Of a DNA stretch of 64,000 nucleotides, positions 11,101-19,556 are shown one piece after another. The position numbers and the translations under genes are program-made. Within the stretch, counting starts at the first letter, position 1. Every line of letters begins with the position of its first letter. The DNA comes from an uncultured Aquimarina sp. (GTDB lineage: Bacteria; Bacteroidota; Bacteroidia; Flavobacteriales; Flavobacteriaceae), in contig CANLEM010000002.1 in assembly GCA_947489685.1 (NCBI GenBank), positions 1 through 64,000 on the forward strand, read 5' to 3'. Under the pieces are notes generated by a model. The model ran no database searches. It had not been told where the DNA came from and worked only from the letters and a program-made list of their open reading frames with translations.

Positions 11101-11806
11101 TCTAAGCACATATATTGGTGGCGCCATACAATTAAGATTTAATGGGGTTACAGGAACTACATGGCAAGGTGATATGGCTATAGACGATGTACGCCTAGCT
11201 CAAGGAGGGCCTTCTACCTGTACAGATGTTGTACTAACATTAAATTTTGATGATTATCCGCAAGAAACGAGCTGGCAAATTACTAATAGTAGTAATCAAG
11301 TTGTAGCATCAGGAGGGACTTACGGTTCTCAACCCGACGGATCTACATTAGCGTTAACCGAATGTCTAGATCCTGGAACATACACTTTTACTCTTAACGA
11401 CAGTTATGGAGATGGTATTTGTTGTGCCTATGGTAGTGGATCGTATTCACTTACTTCTCAAGGAACTACTATAGCTTCTGGAGGAGAATTTGGATCATCA
11501 GAGACTACAACTTTTACAATTGCAGGATCAAACAAAGCAGTTACTGTAGAAAGTATGACTACGACAGATCCTTTGCAGGTTAAGGCTTTTCCGAACCCTG
11601 TTGGAGAAAACGAACTATTAACAGTAATCGTTTCTAAAAAGGATACACCTTATGAGATTGTTGACTTATTAGGCAAAACAGTGATGTCTGGTATGCTCAT
11701 ACAAAAAACTATTGATACTAATAATTTACCATCGGGATTGTATATGTTAAGACTTAACCCAGGTGGTGAAGGTAAATTGAAAACGATACAATTTATACAA
11801 GAATAA
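8162..11806 (+). CDS. secreted reprolysin-like zinc metalloprotease with FN3, MAM-like and T9SS domains
   Basis: A 1214-residue extracellular protease. It has an N-terminal signal peptide ending near INAQ, a propeptide region to about 200, and a metzincin catalytic domain with HEMGHQFGGNH (His350, Glu351, His354, His360) and a Met-turn at IMGYAG (Met382). PKD/Ig-like segments follow at about 425-655, two nearly identical fibronectin type III domains at about 659-840, a MAM-like jelly-roll domain at about 845-1020, and a cysteine-bearing SYGDGICCAYG segment near 1085. The last 80 residues (KAFPNPVGEN to the end) are a type IX secretion sorting domain. Together these indicate export by T9SS for digestion of proteins outside the cell. 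Confidence 0.92.
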   Translation: MKTSILTKILVLSFLMMGISINAQIWTPISASKTANKVKELRKTTPTTYKLFNLNTKQLTSVLAKTPARSQQKNSNVILEFPTKDGAIQKFRILEASVLDSELAKRFPNIKSYIGYGIDDPTSVVRFSLSKIGLHAMIYSGNHKTIYIDPFTKDKQSYISYLKTDLPPDPNGFQCLVEDSMKSNLPQQQIPTTKNANDGKLRTFRLAVACTGEYSQFHINNQGISSGASDQVKKAAVLSAVNTTMTRVNGIFERDLALTMVLVNNNDDIIFLNPNTDNLSNNSAGSLINESQTVCDNVIGFNNYDIGHAFSTGGGGLAQLRSPCTNSKARGITGQNSPIGDTYDVDYVAHEMGHQFGGNHTQNNNCQRSGASVEPGSASTIMGYAGICSPNVQNNSDAYFHAISIQEMWQNISQGNSRCGAQSNTGNAAPTADAGQDFTIPASTPFILKGNGSDANAGNALTYCWEQMDAQPATMPPSSTSTNGPAFRSLTPTSSPDRYMPALPTVIAGQTSSTWEVVPSVSRTMNFRLTVRDNAPGGAGSASDNTTITVAGGAGPFVVNAPNTNVSWPSGSTQTVTWSVAGTTGNGINAANVDILLSTNGGNTYSTVLASAVSNDGSHNITVPNAVGTQNRIMVRGSGHIFYDISNANFEITSGGGGDTQAPSAPSSLTASNITQTTVDLSWNASTDNVGVTGYDVYQGNTVITTVTTTSYQVTGLTSSTAYSFSIKAKDAAGNESNASNIVDITTSSQPDTQAPSAPSSLTASNITQTTANLSWNASTDNVGVTGYDVYQGNTVIATVTTTSYQVTGLSPNTGYSFSIIAKDAAGNESTASNTATITTQSTGGSNCNGGVSSYPYTAGFENTLGAWTQGSGDDFDWSVDANGTPSRNTGPSSAAQGTYYVYMESSSPNNPTKRAILNSPCFDLRALTSANFTFQYHMYGRSNMGSLALEVSNDNGTTWTSIWSKSGNQGNAWQSENIDLSTYIGGAIQLRFNGVTGTTWQGDMAIDDVRLAQGGPSTCTDVVLTLNFDDYPQETSWQITNSSNQVVASGGTYGSQPDGSTLALTECLDPGTYTFTLNDSYGDGICCAYGSGSYSLTSQGTTIASGGEFGSSETTTFTIAGSNKAVTVESMTTTDPLQVKAFPNPVGENELLTVIVSKKDTPYEIVDLLGKTVMSGMLIQKTIDTNNLPSGLYMLRLNPGGEGKLKTIQFIQE
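10136..10680 (+). repeat. tandem duplication encoding two FN3 domains
   Basis: Two copies of a unit of about 279 bases (93 codons) begin at 10136 and 10415. Long stretches are identical at DNA level, including the run coding for WNASTDNVGVTGYDVYQGNT in both. The near identity points to a recent duplication or ongoing gene conversion within the protease gene. Confidence 0.9.
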
Positions 11807-11837
11807 ACTTATTAGTTTATAAATTATAACTATTAAG

Positions 11838-11875
11838 AAGCGGTGCATTGAGAAATGCATCGCTTTTATTTTTTT
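11838..11875 (+). terminator. Rho-independent terminator after the protease gene
   Basis: A 12-bp stem with one G-T wobble (AAGCGGTGCATT/AATGCATCGCTT, loop GAGA) is followed by TTTATTTTTTT. The T run touches the end of the convergent lipoprotein gene. Confidence 0.85.
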
Positions 11876-12410
11876 ATATGGTAATAGTTTCTGTAACATT
11901 TATAATCTTATGGGAGACTTCATTTAGCATAAATTCTAAATCAATCATAATTTCATCCTTTACTCTACTTAATTTCAGGATTCCTCTATTTACTTTATAA
12001 TATCCCGCTTCGCCTTTGCAAAAGCAATGTTTTCCGAAAAGTAAATGCACTTGATTCAATTCTTCGTTCTTGATTTGCAGATCTTCGTTTATTTCTGAAA
12101 TCTGAAAGTGGATAGTTTCAGAATAATCTCCATCGGCAGTTCCATTGGGTCCTTTTTTCTTGAATGTAAATTCTACAACGATATGATCTCCTTGTTCTAT
12201 AACCGGATAATATCGATCCGTTGTATCTACTTTTAAGGTTAGCTTAGAATTTTTGTGTGTTTTTATACTACAGACACCATCTTCTGGGCAAAGATTTTGA
12301 GTATTACTACTTTCCGAAGTATTGGAAACAGTAATAGGTGCACTCCCTAAACTTGAAGCTTTACAGGAATTTATGATTAAGGCAATTGCTAATAAAAAAT
12401 ATGGTTTCAT
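11874..12410 (-). CDS. hypothetical lipoprotein
   Basis: A 178-residue protein from the ATG at 12410; the frame extends to a TTG three codons earlier. The start MKPYFLLAIALIINSCKASS is a lipoprotein signal with a clear lipobox Cys. The mature part is rich in beta-strand-like sequence and contains a CFCKGEAGYY segment plus two cysteines in LCPEDGVCSI. I do not recognise a family. It sits downstream of lipB on the same strand with a 63-base gap and could be co-transcribed with it. A surface or periplasmic role is all that the signal peptide supports. Confidence 0.65.
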   Translation of the reverse strand: MKPYFLLAIALIINSCKASSLGSAPITVSNTSESSNTQNLCPEDGVCSIKTHKNSKLTLKVDTTDRYYPVIEQGDHIVVEFTFKKKGPNGTADGDYSETIHFQISEINEDLQIKNEELNQVHLLFGKHCFCKGEAGYYKVNRGILKLSRVKDEIMIDLEFMLNEVSHKIINVTETITI

Positions 12411-12473
12411 AAGATTCAATCAATAATTATTAATTAAAACCTTAGGAATATTCTTTTAGTATTTAAAAGATTG

Positions 12474-13190
12474 CTAAATTTTGGTTTGCGACATAATCAA
12501 TTCAGCTTCAAAAAGAGTTTTGAAGTGCTTCAATAGTTTTTCTTTAACCTCTTCAATATCAATTTTTTCTTTACCCAATTCAACATTTAAAGAAGTAACT
12601 GCTTTACCTTTTATACCACAAGGAATAATATTATCAAAATAACCAAGGTCTGCATTAACGTTTAAGGCAAAACCATGCATTGTTACCCAACGACTAGCTC
12701 GCACACCCATTGCGCAGATTTTACGGGCAAAAGGAGTACCTACATCCAACCAAACCCCTGTTTCACCTTCGCTTCGAGTACTCACAATACCATAATCTGC
12801 CAAAGTTAAAATCACCATTTCCTCAAGAAAACGCAGATATTTATGAATATCAGTAAAGAAATTATCCAAATCCAGAATTGGATATCCTACAATTTGGCCG
12901 GGCCCATGATACGTAATATCTCCTCCTCTATTTATTTTATAAAATGTAGCTTCTTTTTCTTTGAGTTGCTCTTCAGATAATAGCAGGTTACTTACATCAC
13001 CACTTTTACCGAGCGTATATACATGAGGATGTTCTACATAAAGAAAATAATTAGGAGTCTCTAGTCCTGCATTTTCACGTCTATTTTTGATTTTGATATC
13101 TAAAATCTCCTTGAACAACTTTTCCTGATACTCCCAAGTAGTACCAAAATCTTTAGAACCTAACTCTTTTACGTGTATGCTTTTATTCAT
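12474..13190 (-). CDS. lipB: lipoyl(octanoyl) transferase
   Basis: A 238-residue cytoplasmic enzyme that moves octanoate from acyl carrier protein to lipoyl domains, the first step of lipoate synthesis. The signature RGGDITYHGPGQ includes His95. The expected lysine (Lys157 in ARKICAMGV) and catalytic cysteine (Cys191 in PCGIKG) are present. Length is normal for the family. It begins 22 bases downstream of a small Pmp3-type gene on the same strand, so the two probably share a transcript. I see no lipA in the window. Confidence 0.96.
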   Translation of the reverse strand: MNKSIHVKELGSKDFGTTWEYQEKLFKEILDIKIKNRRENAGLETPNYFLYVEHPHVYTLGKSGDVSNLLLSEEQLKEKEATFYKINRGGDITYHGPGQIVGYPILDLDNFFTDIHKYLRFLEEMVILTLADYGIVSTRSEGETGVWLDVGTPFARKICAMGVRASRWVTMHGFALNVNADLGYFDNIIPCGIKGKAVTSLNVELGKEKIDIEEVKEKLLKHFKTLFEAELIMSQTKI

Positions 13191-13212
13191 AATGCAACTC
13201 CCAAATCCATAG

Positions 13213-13371
13213 TTAAGAATTTGGATTATTAAGTATAACTAATGCTGCTATAACTCCAGGAACCCATCCACAGATTGTAAGTAACAATACAATAAGTACA
13301 GATCCACAACCTTTATCCAAAATAGATAACGGGGGGAAAAAAATAGCTAATAAAACTCTCCAAAAACTCAT
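13213..13371 (-). CDS. YqaE/Pmp3-family small membrane protein
   Basis: A 52-residue open frame that I translated from the minus strand: it begins MSFWRVLLAIFFPPLSILDK and ends VILNNPNS. It has two membrane segments and the family features FPP and GCG, followed by a second helix with CGWVPGVIAAL. This matches the Pmp3/YqaE/Esi3 family (PF01679) in length and topology. Family members in yeast and plants affect membrane potential and salt tolerance; the bacterial role is not clear. It lies just upstream of lipB in the same direction and starts with ATG. Confidence 0.85.
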   Translation of the reverse strand: MSFWRVLLAIFFPPLSILDKGCGSVLIVLLLTICGWVPGVIAALVILNNPNS

Positions 13372-13486
13372 AATTCGCGGTGTAAAAATAAATTAAATAT
13401 TATAATTATATGTAGCTTGAGGTTTTATTCTGTTACAATATTAACTTAAAATTAATTTCTATATTTTTAGGCTGTTATACCATACT

Positions 13487-14554
13487 ATGAAATTATCATC
13501 TCGTAACTTATTATACATTGTTTTATGTTTTAGTACTCACATACTATCATCGCAGCATAAATTTTCGGGTTATATAGATGCCGACAAATGGTCTGGAGAG
13601 GTATACCTGTCATTGATTGAAGATTATCGACAATTATCCGGAGTGTATCCAGAACAAATTATTAGTAAAACTACTAGTGATTCGTTGGGATATTTTAGTT
13701 TTTCTGGTGATAATCTACCAGCAAAAAACCGAATGTATCGAATACATTTAGAAAATTGTTCGGATGACGATGAAAAAACAATTCACTTTAATGGGTTCTG
13801 CCCTGATAGTAAAGAGATCTTATTTATAGCCAATAACTCGGACACCATAACATTACCGTTTTCTTTCGATAAGGAGATGTTTTGTAAAATTGTATCAAAC
13901 AATCAAAATAGCAATGCTTTTATCAAAGTAGACTCTATTATTGATGAAATGCGTTTTGCTTTTGCCTCTTATCGAAGTGAAACCAATCGTAGGATTAATA
14001 CAAAAAAATGGTTTTCGATTTTACATAAATTTGCCAAAAATCAAAATGAACCTCTTACAGAGTTGTATATCTACACATTTCTATCCAACAAATCCAATAA
14101 CTTATATCCCTACTACTTAGAAGACTTAAAAGAAAACACGTATTATGATGATTTATTAGAAAGACTTCAAAAAAAATACCCAGATAGTAGATATTTCAAT
14201 CAATATAAATCTGAATTAGCTTCGGATAAATTTTTGATCAACCCCAAAGAAGCTACATCCAAAAACTATTGGTTGTGGCTCGTGTTATTCTTGTTATTAG
14301 CTTCCTTAGGATTCAATTTTTTTCAATTTACAACATCGCACAAAAAAAGAAAATCATCTCTGGATGTAGAAAAGAATCTTACTCAGCAAGAACAAAAAGT
14401 ATTAGGTTTTATTCTTGAAGATAGAACCAATAAGGAAATAGCTTCTTCTATGTTTGTAAGTGTAAGTACGATAAAAACACATATTAACAACTTATACAAA
14501 AAGCTTAATGTACGTTCTAGAGAAGAAGTTAAATCACTGTTTACCAATAAGTAA
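13487..14554 (+). CDS. membrane-anchored LuxR-type transcriptional regulator
   Basis: A 355-residue protein. It has an N-terminal signal sequence (MKLSSRNLLYIVLCFSTHILSS), an extracytoplasmic domain of about 240 residues that opens like a carboxypeptidase-regulatory beta-sandwich, one membrane segment near 260-280 (WLWLVLFLLLASLGFNFF), and a C-terminal LuxR helix-turn-helix of about 60 residues (LTQQEQKVLGFIL, NKEIASSMFVSVSTIKTHI). This layout of an outside sensor, one helix and a DNA-binding domain inside is common in Flavobacteriia. The signal sensed and the genes controlled are unknown. The DUF1573 gene follows about 110 bases later. Confidence 0.85.
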   Translation: MKLSSRNLLYIVLCFSTHILSSQHKFSGYIDADKWSGEVYLSLIEDYRQLSGVYPEQIISKTTSDSLGYFSFSGDNLPAKNRMYRIHLENCSDDDEKTIHFNGFCPDSKEILFIANNSDTITLPFSFDKEMFCKIVSNNQNSNAFIKVDSIIDEMRFAFASYRSETNRRINTKKWFSILHKFAKNQNEPLTELYIYTFLSNKSNNLYPYYLEDLKENTYYDDLLERLQKKYPDSRYFNQYKSELASDKFLINPKEATSKNYWLWLVLFLLLASLGFNFFQFTTSHKKRKSSLDVEKNLTQQEQKVLGFILEDRTNKEIASSMFVSVSTIKTHINNLYKKLNVRSREEVKSLFTNK

Positions 14555-14665
14555 GTAAAAATTCCACCCGGATCTAGTCCCTTTTTCGACCCCTTTTTTA
14601 TTTATTTCCTCCCTTCTTATCTTGATTTTTGGACCTCATCTATTTATGAACTAAAAAACAAGAAA

Positions 14666-15148
14666 ATGAAAAAAATTATCTTATTCATCTCTGCAATTGT
14701 AACAATTGGTTTTGTATCCTGCACAACTAATGCCTCTAGCAAGGTGCATCCTGAAAATGTAGCTACTGCAAGTCTACGTGATGCAAAAGCTACATTAAAA
14801 CCGGTAATGACTTTTGACAAAACCAATCATGACTTTGGAAACATTACTGAAGGTGAGATAGTAACTCATACTTTTACATTTACCAATACTGGTGATGCTC
14901 CATTGGTTATCATTAATGCTACCGGTAGCTGTGGTTGTACAGTTTCAAAATGGCCAAAAGAACCTATCGCGCCGGGAGGAACAGGAGATATGTTAGTAAC
15001 ATTTAATTCTAACGGAAAGCCTAATTTACAAAGTAAACAAGTTACTATTACTGCCAATACAGAATCCGGCAAAGAAACACTCAAAATCAAGGCTATGGTA
15101 ACGCCAAAAGCAAAAATCAAAACGAACAGTTTTTCTGCTAGCAAATAG
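14666..15148 (+). CDS. DUF1573-domain lipoprotein
   Basis: A 160-residue protein with a lipoprotein signal (MKKIILFISAIVTIGFVSC). Residues 50-150 form a DUF1573 domain, an Ig-like/ASH-type fold marked here by HDFGNITEGEIVTHTFTFTN and GSCGCTVSKWP with the usual paired cysteines. DUF1573 proteins are very common in Bacteroidota, often as periplasmic or surface proteins of unknown function. It is monocistronic with a strong terminator just after the stop. Confidence 0.9.
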   Translation: MKKIILFISAIVTIGFVSCTTNASSKVHPENVATASLRDAKATLKPVMTFDKTNHDFGNITEGEIVTHTFTFTNTGDAPLVIINATGSCGCTVSKWPKEPIAPGGTGDMLVTFNSNGKPNLQSKQVTITANTESGKETLKIKAMVTPKAKIKTNSFSASK

Positions 15149-15166
15149 CACATAAAGCAATGCTTT

Positions 15167-15193
15167 ATCCCTCCTTATGGAGGGATCTTTTTT
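15167..15193 (+). terminator. Rho-independent terminator after the DUF1573 gene
   Basis: A perfect 8-bp stem ATCCCTCC/GGAGGGAT with loop TTAT is followed by CTTTTTT. It lies 18 bases past the stop codon. Confidence 0.9.
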
Positions 15194-15269
15194 CGAATTA
15201 AGAATTATCGATGTCAATCAATAATACATCTCATTCTCTTACTTTTTTGTGACTCTTTAATATATCCAT

Positions 15270-16166
15270 ATGAAAATAATCTTATCCCTGATTATAGTAT
15301 CTGTTATATCTACAATAACAGTATATACTCAATCTTTTAATCATGAAATAAAATTAGAACAAAGCTCTCCTATATTGTTAGGCAAAATAAACAAATTAGG
15401 GCTTACGAACGAGCCATACCATAGCTGGTTTTCAAAAAACCATACAGCATATATACCTAATGAAACTATTATTGATTCTTTAAAGGGAGAATTGAATCAA
15501 TTTACCATTAAATTATTTATGGGTACCTGGTGTGGAGATAGTAAACGAGAAGTTCCTCGTTTTTATAAAGTACTAGAAAATAGTGGATATTCTTTGGATC
15601 GCTTAACTACCATTGCCGTAGATCGTCATAAATCGACCTACAAACAAAGTCCTGGGGGAGAACACGAAGGTTTGAATATCCATAGAGTACCGACGTTTAT
15701 TTTCTACAAAGATGGGAAAGAAATAAGTCGAATTGTCGAATCCCCAAAAAACACTTTAGAAAAAGATATACTACGCATACTTTCTGGACAGTATACTCCA
15801 AAATATGAATCTGTAGATATGATGCATACGTTATTAACTCAAAAAGGTAGCTCTTATGTATTAGAAAACACAAAAGAATTGCTGCCAAAATTTAAAAATA
15901 AAACCGAAAATTTATATGAATTAAACACCTTTGCTAACGTTCTTTTTTATGCAAATAAAAAACAAGAAGCTCTGGTCGTTTTAGAGTTTAACACCCTATT
16001 ATTTCCCGAAGATCCCAACGTCTTTATTAGCATTGCGAATAAATACTACGATATGAATGCTCCAAAAACCGCTATAAAGTATTATCAAAAATCTCTGAAA
16101 ATAACTGATAATCAAGAAATAAGGAATAAAATCAAAGAACTAACATCTATATCAAATCAAGGATAA
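15270..16166 (+). CDS. exported thioredoxin-like protein with TPR-type tail
   Basis: A 298-residue protein with a signal peptide ending near VYTQS. Residues 75-175 form a thioredoxin fold: a WCGDSK active-site loop (Cys88), the cis-proline motif RVPTF, and FYKDGKEISRIV. The usual CxxC is reduced to C-G-D-S, so the second cysteine is missing. The C-terminal 80 residues look like one or two tetratricopeptide-type helical pairs. A periplasmic thiol or peroxide role is possible but cannot be a normal disulfide exchange. The gene lies 71 bases upstream of lysS in the same direction. Confidence 0.75.
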   Translation: MKIILSLIIVSVISTITVYTQSFNHEIKLEQSSPILLGKINKLGLTNEPYHSWFSKNHTAYIPNETIIDSLKGELNQFTIKLFMGTWCGDSKREVPRFYKVLENSGYSLDRLTTIAVDRHKSTYKQSPGGEHEGLNIHRVPTFIFYKDGKEISRIVESPKNTLEKDILRILSGQYTPKYESVDMMHTLLTQKGSSYVLENTKELLPKFKNKTENLYELNTFANVLFYANKKQEALVVLEFNTLLFPEDPNVFISIANKYYDMNAPKTAIKYYQKSLKITDNQEIRNKIKELTSISNQG

Positions 16167-16208
16167 AAGTTTTTAAGCTGTCTTTTTCTTTAAATTCTTC
16201 AAATACGC

Positions 16209-16216
16209 TACTTTTG
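16209..16216 (+). promoter_or_regulatory. -7 promoter element of lysS
   Basis: TACTTTTG is an exact TAnnTTTG match 21 bases before the lysS ATG. I see no good TTG at the expected -33 position. Confidence 0.45.
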
Positions 16217-16237
16217 TGCATTTAAAATGGCAGAATT

Positions 16238-17926
16238 ATGCAGTTATCAGAACAAGAGCTTGTAAGACGAGAAAAATTAGATGCATTACGCAGTCTAAAT
16301 ATCAATCCGTACCCCGCAGCATTATACCCAGTTGATCATACTTCAGAAAAGATAAAAAATGAATATGATGAAGGCAAAAAAGTGATTATTGCCGGACGAT
16401 TGATGTCGAGACGTATACAAGGAAAAGCTTCTTTTGCCGAATTACAAGATGCCGATGGGCGTATACAGGTATACTTCAATAGAGATGAAATTTGTACTGG
16501 TGAGGACAAAACAAAGTATAACGAAGTATATAAAAAATTACTTGATATTGGTGATTTTATAGGTATCGAGGGTGAGTTGTTTACTACACAGGTAGGAGAA
16601 AAGACTGTAATGGTTAAAGATTTCACTTTATTAAGTAAGGCTTTAAAACCATTACCCTTACCAAAAACAGATAAAGACGGTAATACCTTTGATGAGTTTA
16701 ATGACCCAGAGTTACGATATAGACAACGTTATGCAGATTTGGTTGTAAACCCGCAGGTTAAAGAAGTTTTCGTAAAAAGAACTAAACTTTTTAATGCCAT
16801 GCGAGAATTTTTTAATGATCGCGAATATTTTGAAGTTGAAACTCCTATTCTACAACCTATTCCGGGAGGTGCTGCCGCAAGACCATTTATCACGCATCAC
16901 AACTCATTAGATATTCCGTTATATATGAGAATTGCGAATGAGCTATACCTTAAACGATTAATAGTTGGTGGTTTTGATGGTGTTTACGAATTTTCTAAAA
17001 ACTTTAGAAATGAAGGGATGGATCGCACCCACAATCCAGAATTTACAGCTATGGAAATTTATGTAGCGTATAAGGATTATAACTGGATGATGGATTTTTG
17101 CGAACAATTACTAGAGCATTGTGCGATTGCTGTGAACGGAACTACAAAAGCCACTTTTGATAATCATGAAATTGATTTTAAAGCTCCGTATGCAAGAGTT
17201 ACAATGGCAGAATCGATAAAACACTTTACAGGTTTTGATATTACAGGTAAATCTGAAACCGAAATACGTGAAGCAGCAAAAGCTATGGGCATCGCTGTAG
17301 ATGAAACTATGGGTAAAGGCAAGCTTATTGATGAGATTTTTGGCGAAAAATGTGAAGGAAATTATATCCAACCAACATTCATAACAGATTACCCAAAAGA
17401 AATGAGCCCATTATGTAAAGAGCATCGTGATAATCCAGAGCTTACAGAACGTTTTGAACTTATGGTATGTGGTAAAGAAATTGCTAATGCCTATTCTGAG
17501 CTTAATGATCCAATCGATCAGCGCGAGCGCTTTGAAGATCAGTTAAAACTAGGAGAAAAAGGAGATGATGAAGCTATGTTTATTGATCAAGACTTCATAA
17601 GAGCGCTAGAGTATGGTATGCCTCCTACTTCTGGAATGGGAATCGGAATGGATCGTTTGATTATGTATTTGACTAATAATCAATCTATCCAAGAAGTATT
17701 ATTTTTCCCTCAAATGAGACCCGAAAAGAAAGCCGTTGCTCTAACTGAGGAAGAAAAGGCAGTGGTTACTATTTTAAAAAGTGATTCGCCCTTAGATTTG
17801 AACGATTTAAAATCAAAATCTGGTCTGAGCAATAAAAAATGGGATAAAACCATTAAAGGGTTGACCAAAAACAAACTCGCCAAAGTTGATAAAACAGAGG
17901 AAGGTTTGCTTGTAACTCTGTTATAA
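16238..17926 (+). CDS. lysS: lysyl-tRNA synthetase, class II
   Basis: A 562-residue cytoplasmic enzyme that charges tRNA-Lys. It has an N-terminal OB-fold anticodon-binding domain (GRLMSRRIQGKASFAELQD), then the class II catalytic core with VETPILQPIPGGAAARPF, FRNEGMDRTHNPEFT and GMGIGMDRLIMYLT. The core would end near residue 500. The extra tail of about 60 residues (VVTILKSDSPLDLNDLKSKS onward) looks like a small winged-helix domain; similar tails are known in Bacteroidota LysS. The next gene begins 16 bases later and may be co-transcribed. Confidence 0.97.
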   Translation: MQLSEQELVRREKLDALRSLNINPYPAALYPVDHTSEKIKNEYDEGKKVIIAGRLMSRRIQGKASFAELQDADGRIQVYFNRDEICTGEDKTKYNEVYKKLLDIGDFIGIEGELFTTQVGEKTVMVKDFTLLSKALKPLPLPKTDKDGNTFDEFNDPELRYRQRYADLVVNPQVKEVFVKRTKLFNAMREFFNDREYFEVETPILQPIPGGAAARPFITHHNSLDIPLYMRIANELYLKRLIVGGFDGVYEFSKNFRNEGMDRTHNPEFTAMEIYVAYKDYNWMMDFCEQLLEHCAIAVNGTTKATFDNHEIDFKAPYARVTMAESIKHFTGFDITGKSETEIREAAKAMGIAVDETMGKGKLIDEIFGEKCEGNYIQPTFITDYPKEMSPLCKEHRDNPELTERFELMVCGKEIANAYSELNDPIDQRERFEDQLKLGEKGDDEAMFIDQDFIRALEYGMPPTSGMGIGMDRLIMYLTNNQSIQEVLFFPQMRPEKKAVALTEEEKAVVTILKSDSPLDLNDLKSKSGLSNKKWDKTIKGLTKNKLAKVDKTEEGLLVTLL

Positions 17927-17942
17927 TAAAGGATGCCCCGTT

Positions 17943-19514
17943 ATGAAGAAAAAACTATCATTTTTTATAGTTATATTTTGTTACGCCATAGCTACTGCGC
18001 AAAGCACTAATATGGATAGAAAATATTTTGGTGTATCGCACATCAAATTACCTTCTTCTCCTATCCTAGATGATAGTAAAAGGACATTTTCTACAAACTC
18101 AAAATTTATTTCTTTATACGGGTTCTCTAAAGTTAATTCTGGAGCAACTCTGGATATTATTTTAGACTACCAAGGAATTGTTGTTGATGATTACGACATT
18201 GTTCAACACAAAGTAGAGGACAGAGATAGTGACGGAAAACTCATTCGAACGAGATATGAATATCAAGTCGTTGTAAATTATAATTCTCGTGCCGCAATAC
18301 AAATAAGTAATAGCCTAACCGGAGAATCCAACCAAGAACACTATCTGGAAAACAACATTTTCAAGAGTGGCATGTATCGAAGTTATGAAAACGCTAAAAA
18401 ATATTATGTCGGTAACGGAAATAGTATAAAAAAGAGATATCGATCAGAGCAATGGGTCCGTTTGATTAGGAGAATCAAAAGTGATCTTAACGAAATTTAT
18501 GGATACGTACCATTTGAAGTAAATAATGAAACTTTGCTCATTCTAAGTTCTAAAAAACACCCAGAATACACAACTCATCAAAAATTATATACTGAAGCAA
18601 AAACTATTTTTGAACGAATGAAATATAATGAACCTATTGAAGGGTTAGCATTACGGCTTAAACCAATTATAGGATCGTTTGAAGAAATTACTACTAAATA
18701 TACGGGCACCAAACGTAAAGAAAGAAAAATACGTCATGCCAGTTATTTTAATATTGCTAAGATGCATTATTATATGGATAATGCTGAAGAGACCAGAAAA
18801 TATGGGCAAAAGATAATCGACAATGATTTTAATGTTAGTGAAGGAAGGCGTCTGATAGGCTTGGCCGATAGACTTAAGGAAAGATTAGCTGTAAATCAAT
18901 TGTCTTCCCGACATTTTGATATCATCACCGAAGATCTTACCGATATTGATTATTCGAATGTACCAGAAGAACAAGAAGGTAATTTTAACAAACAAGAACA
19001 GGATGAAGACCCTAGTGAGAATATTATAGCATACCTAATCACCAGTACTAATGATACCATTACGGCACAAATATCGAGTACCAATATTAATAAAATAGGC
19101 TATACAGCAGAGCTATACGTCAAGGATAGCAATGGCGGTATACAACTTAATACCTTTAAAGCAGAGGAAACTAAAACTCTTGCCTTAGCAAATGGAGAGA
19201 TATATACGACTCTGATTTTTGATGAGATATCCACAGACAAAAAGGTATCAGGGCCAAAGTTTGTAAAAACACTACATCAATCTGATCAAATTACATTGCA
19301 TTTGTTTAATGGTAAAGAACTAGTTTTAAAAGCCCCGGATACCGACAAAGGTGTATCAACATTAACACCAGATTTTGTTTTTGGAATACATAAAAAGCTT
19401 GCATTATATGCAGAGGATTGTCCTAAACTACAAAACCGTGCTAATAATAACGAATTTAAAAATAATCAAGAAAGTCTTCTAGAGTTCTGTCGGGCATTAT
19501 CAAATTGCGAGTAA
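17943..19514 (+). CDS. hypothetical exported protein
   Basis: A 523-residue protein with a signal peptide (MKKKLSFFIVIFCYAIATAQS). I do not recognise a domain. Residues 150-330 are mostly helical and include KIRHASYFNIAKMHYYMDNA, which reads like a tetratricopeptide-type pair. An acidic linker near 340-360 leads to a beta-rich C-terminal part ending with two cysteines. It starts 16 bases after lysS, so it may be transcribed from the lysS promoter, but a functional link to translation is not implied. Confidence 0.6.
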   Translation: MKKKLSFFIVIFCYAIATAQSTNMDRKYFGVSHIKLPSSPILDDSKRTFSTNSKFISLYGFSKVNSGATLDIILDYQGIVVDDYDIVQHKVEDRDSDGKLIRTRYEYQVVVNYNSRAAIQISNSLTGESNQEHYLENNIFKSGMYRSYENAKKYYVGNGNSIKKRYRSEQWVRLIRRIKSDLNEIYGYVPFEVNNETLLILSSKKHPEYTTHQKLYTEAKTIFERMKYNEPIEGLALRLKPIIGSFEEITTKYTGTKRKERKIRHASYFNIAKMHYYMDNAEETRKYGQKIIDNDFNVSEGRRLIGLADRLKERLAVNQLSSRHFDIITEDLTDIDYSNVPEEQEGNFNKQEQDEDPSENIIAYLITSTNDTITAQISSTNINKIGYTAELYVKDSNGGIQLNTFKAEETKTLALANGEIYTTLIFDEISTDKKVSGPKFVKTLHQSDQITLHLFNGKELVLKAPDTDKGVSTLTPDFVFGIHKKLALYAEDCPKLQNRANNNEFKNNQESLLEFCRALSNCE

Positions 19515-19556
19515 AATTAACTCGCTGTACCAAATAATGCATTAGCAATTCTATTT

